A DNA stretch of 64,000 nt from Rhodospirillaceae bacterium LM-1. GTDB taxonomy: Bacteria > Pseudomonadota > Alphaproteobacteria > Rhodospirillales > WMHbin7. Below are positions 62,238 through 64,000 of the stretch, in pieces. Made by a program: the position numbers and the translations under genes. The stretch's first letter is position 1. Each line of letters opens with the position of its first letter. The notes beneath the pieces are model-generated. The model saw only the letters and a list, made by a program, of their open reading frames with translations. It was not told where the DNA came from and did not search any database. Where the stretch lies: positions 1 through 64,000 of the forward strand of contig CACUVI010000026.1 of NCBI GenBank assembly GCA_902725215.1, in the 5' to 3' direction.

Positions 62238-64000
62238 CTAAAGAACGCCGCCCAGCAAATTGTCGTAATCCTTGACCTGCGCGCCATCCAGACAGGCTTT
62301 GATAATCTTGGCGCCCAAGGGGTCCAGCGTGGGTTCATCGAGATAGTGGGCGATTTCCTGCTTGAAAAAGGCTTCCAGCATGGCCGCCCCGGTGTCGTAG
62401 GCCTCGACCCCCATTTCCAACTGATTCTCGGTGCGCAAAAACCAAGTGGGAATCTGATAGCCCTCGACCAACATGGAATTGAGCGCATAGCCCAGCAGCG
62501 GCGAGCGGGCGGGCACGATCTGGTCGGCGCGGAATTTGGCTCCGCCCCTGCGGGCCAAATATTCGCGGGCGATCATCTGCCCGTTGAAGCCCACCTTCCA
62601 AGCCCCGATATGCTGGTTGGGAATCAGGACATGGCGGGTAGCCTCGCAATCGCGAATCTGATCGAGCAGCAGATTGGCGTAATCGACCTTGCGTCCGGTG
62701 GCGAAGGGCCAGAATGACCCGACGCCCTCGCTGACCAGCCCATCGGCGGCGGCGACGATCGACGGATTGCCGTGGCCCCTGGGGGCAACCAGACGCCACA
62801 GCCAAGCGATGGCGGGCGGCAGCAGGTGCAACAAGCCGATGATGCCATAGCTGGGGGATTCGCGGGTGCAGGGCGGGCAGCGCACGCCGAAACTGCGCAC
62901 ATCGACTTCCACCGGCTCGTTGACGATGCGATGAATGATGCTGCGCGGCAAGATCACGCGCGGATTGGAACAGCGCTTGCCGGGCGCGTCTTCGATATGA
63001 TCCCAGGGCAGGCAGGTCGCTCCCGGCACGCCCTCGACATTCAAGAACACCAAGGGCTGTTCGGGATGCATGCACATGCGCTCGATCTCGGGATTAGCCC
63101 CGTAGCGCCCGATGCCGTCAACCCGCACGAACCACGCATTCTCGGCGTCGGTAACCACCAGTTTCTTGTGCAGGCCCTGGTGGGCGGGATGGCACAGCGC
63201 CATGTCGTCGGTAACCGGCTCCAGCGAACAATTCTGGCCCAGGGGAACCCGGCGCTGTTCGCCGGTCACCACATTTGTCCCTAGCGGCAAGCGCCCGTCT
63301 TCCTCGCGGGTGGGATATTCCAGCATCTCGGATTTGCCGCCGCCCGAAGCGCCTTCATGCATGATGGTCAGCGGGCAGTCATAGGGGGTCACTACACGCA
63401 CCGCCGAAGCGTGCGCCGTCACCCAGCCCTCGGACTCGCCCAGGTCAAGCAGCACGCCGTAAATGCCCTTCTTGGCGCTGGGGCCAGGGTAAAGATTGAG
63501 CGCGAAGACTTCGTGGCAGGCCTCCATGCGGTTATGCACCACGACCTGTTTTCCCTTGCAATGCGTGTGGCGAAAGGGCGGCGCCAGATACAAGATGGCC
63601 TTGGGGGCGAAGCCTTCGCGCAGTTCGCAGACGCGCACCATGCCTTGCAGGTCGGTCAGCGCCGCTGCGAAAAAAGCGGCATTGGCGGGGCCTACGAACA
63701 AGGCGTCGTGATCGATGCGCCCCGATCCCGCAGAGAAGGGAATGCAGATCAGTTCCTGGCGGCCCAGCCAGTCGAACATCTCGGTGCGAAGCGTTGAGAA
63801 AGGATAGCCGAAACGGTCGGCAAAGCGCGGCTTGTCGGTGGGCAGATCGTCGCCGATCGCCATCGTGTCGGGATCGCGCCTGCGCATGTAGGGTTCGGGA
63901 TAATTGGCGGCCACGCCGTTCTTGCAAAGCACAATGTCGGCCTCGGCGACCATGCCCCGTCCGGGAACGTCATAGGCCACGGTGAAACGATCCTGTCCCG
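62238..64000 (-). CDS. DUF4914 (PEPCK-related) protein, 5' end outside the window
   Basis: Only about 587 residues are visible; the frame stays open to 64000 (GQDRFT before the first GTG at 63980), so the true start is beyond the window. The protein has a P-loop MHEGASGGGKSEML near residue 210 and PEPCK-like features such as HTHCKGKQVVVHNRMEA and LPLGTNVVTGEQR. CPPC appears in RSFGVRCPPCTRES. DUF4914 proteins belong near the PEPCK nucleotide-binding fold, but the reaction is not known. Directly upstream of pckG on the same strand (110-bp gap). Confidence 0.8.
   Translation of the reverse strand, partial: GQDRFTVAYDVPGRGMVAEADIVLCKNGVAANYPEPYMRRRDPDTMAIGDDLPTDKPRFADRFGYPFSTLRTEMFDWLGRQELICIPFSAGSGRIDHDALFVGPANAAFFAAALTDLQGMVRVCELREGFAPKAILYLAPPFRHTHCKGKQVVVHNRMEACHEVFALNLYPGPSAKKGIYGVLLDLGESEGWVTAHASAVRVVTPYDCPLTIMHEGASGGGKSEMLEYPTREEDGRLPLGTNVVTGEQRRVPLGQNCSLEPVTDDMALCHPAHQGLHKKLVVTDAENAWFVRVDGIGRYGANPEIERMCMHPEQPLVFLNVEGVPGATCLPWDHIEDAPGKRCSNPRVILPRSIIHRIVNEPVEVDVRSFGVRCPPCTRESPSYGIIGLLHLLPPAIAWLWRLVAPRGHGNPSIVAAADGLVSEGVGSFWPFATGRKVDYANLLLDQIRDCEATRHVLIPNQHIGAWKVGFNGQMIAREYLARRGGAKFRADQIVPARSPLLGYALNSMLVEGYQIPTWFLRTENQLEMGVEAYDTGAAMLEAFFKQEIAHYLDEPTLDPLGAKIIKACLDGAQVKDYDNLLGGVL

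Overview
The window (about 60% G+C) is a gene-dense chromosomal segment of an alphaproteobacterium. The best guess is a Rhodospirillales / Magnetospirillum-like lineage. Evidence: the separate F0 cluster atpI-atpB-atpE-atpF'-atpF (with a duplicated b'/b pair) behind smc; the NFU1-like two-domain NifU protein; GlnD of 945 aa; pyruvate phosphate dikinase; a MaeB-type malic enzyme with a phosphotransacetylase tail; an ArsR-methyltransferase regulator in front of metF-metH; and a bactofilin. Nothing supports a plasmid, prophage or island: almost every gene is core metabolism or cell-envelope housekeeping. No tRNA, rRNA or CRISPR array was seen.

Layout. 1-2.75 kb (minus): Bax-like glucosaminidase, NfuA-type Fe-S carrier, trpS. 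2.9-7.5 kb: three family-9 glycosyltransferases and an AmpG-like MFS permease, three of them start/stop-coupled. 7.5-10.3 kb (minus): typA and a PfkB sugar/adenosine kinase. 10.4-16.1 kb (plus): EI24-type membrane protein, bactofilin, lipoprotein, dnaK-dnaJ, and a chromosomal ccdAB toxin-antitoxin pair with a clear candidate operator. 16.1-26.6 kb: dapB-nth, an archaeal-type thymidine/AMP phosphorylase (minus), a DUF1848 protein, then glnD-murJ-ald-ppa-macrodomain. 26.5-30.7 kb (minus): maeB coupled to an orphan PhoR-like kinase, preceded by a stress-type membrane protein. 30.8-37.4 kb: small zinc-ribbon membrane protein, glyQ-glyS, ppdK, HIT hydrolase. 37.4-45.2 kb: ygfZ, a TPR-glycosyltransferase fusion, DUF2652 cyclase-like protein, asd, pentapeptide-repeat protein, and a coupled TPR / polysaccharide deacetylase / GNAT operon. 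45.2-46 kb: a repeat-rich patch. 46-51.3 kb (minus): regulator-metF-metH. 51.6-60 kb (plus): mlaA, mlaC, dsbA-like, smc, F0 operon. 60-64 kb (minus): DUF4914 PEPCK-like protein (cut by the window end), pckG, and two tiny coupled membrane proteins.

How the parts fit: maeB, ppdK, pckG and DUF4914 sit at the PEP-pyruvate-oxaloacetate-malate node. glnD reports nitrogen status. dapB and asd belong to the lysine/DAP branch and metF/metH to methionine synthesis. murJ, mlaA/C, the GT9 enzymes, bactofilin and the deacetylase serve the envelope.

The least expected structure is non-coding: a dispersed element of three consecutive hairpins whose stems change sequence while pairing is kept (36.87 kb, and a tandem copy pair at 45.19-45.41 kb), and a 93-bp palindromic GGGGTCAGG-type element inserted between metH and a neighbour whose own start codon appears to have been lost. 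Start codons were re-chosen wherever ribosome-binding sites, overlaps or family alignment indicated a better start than the longest reading frame.
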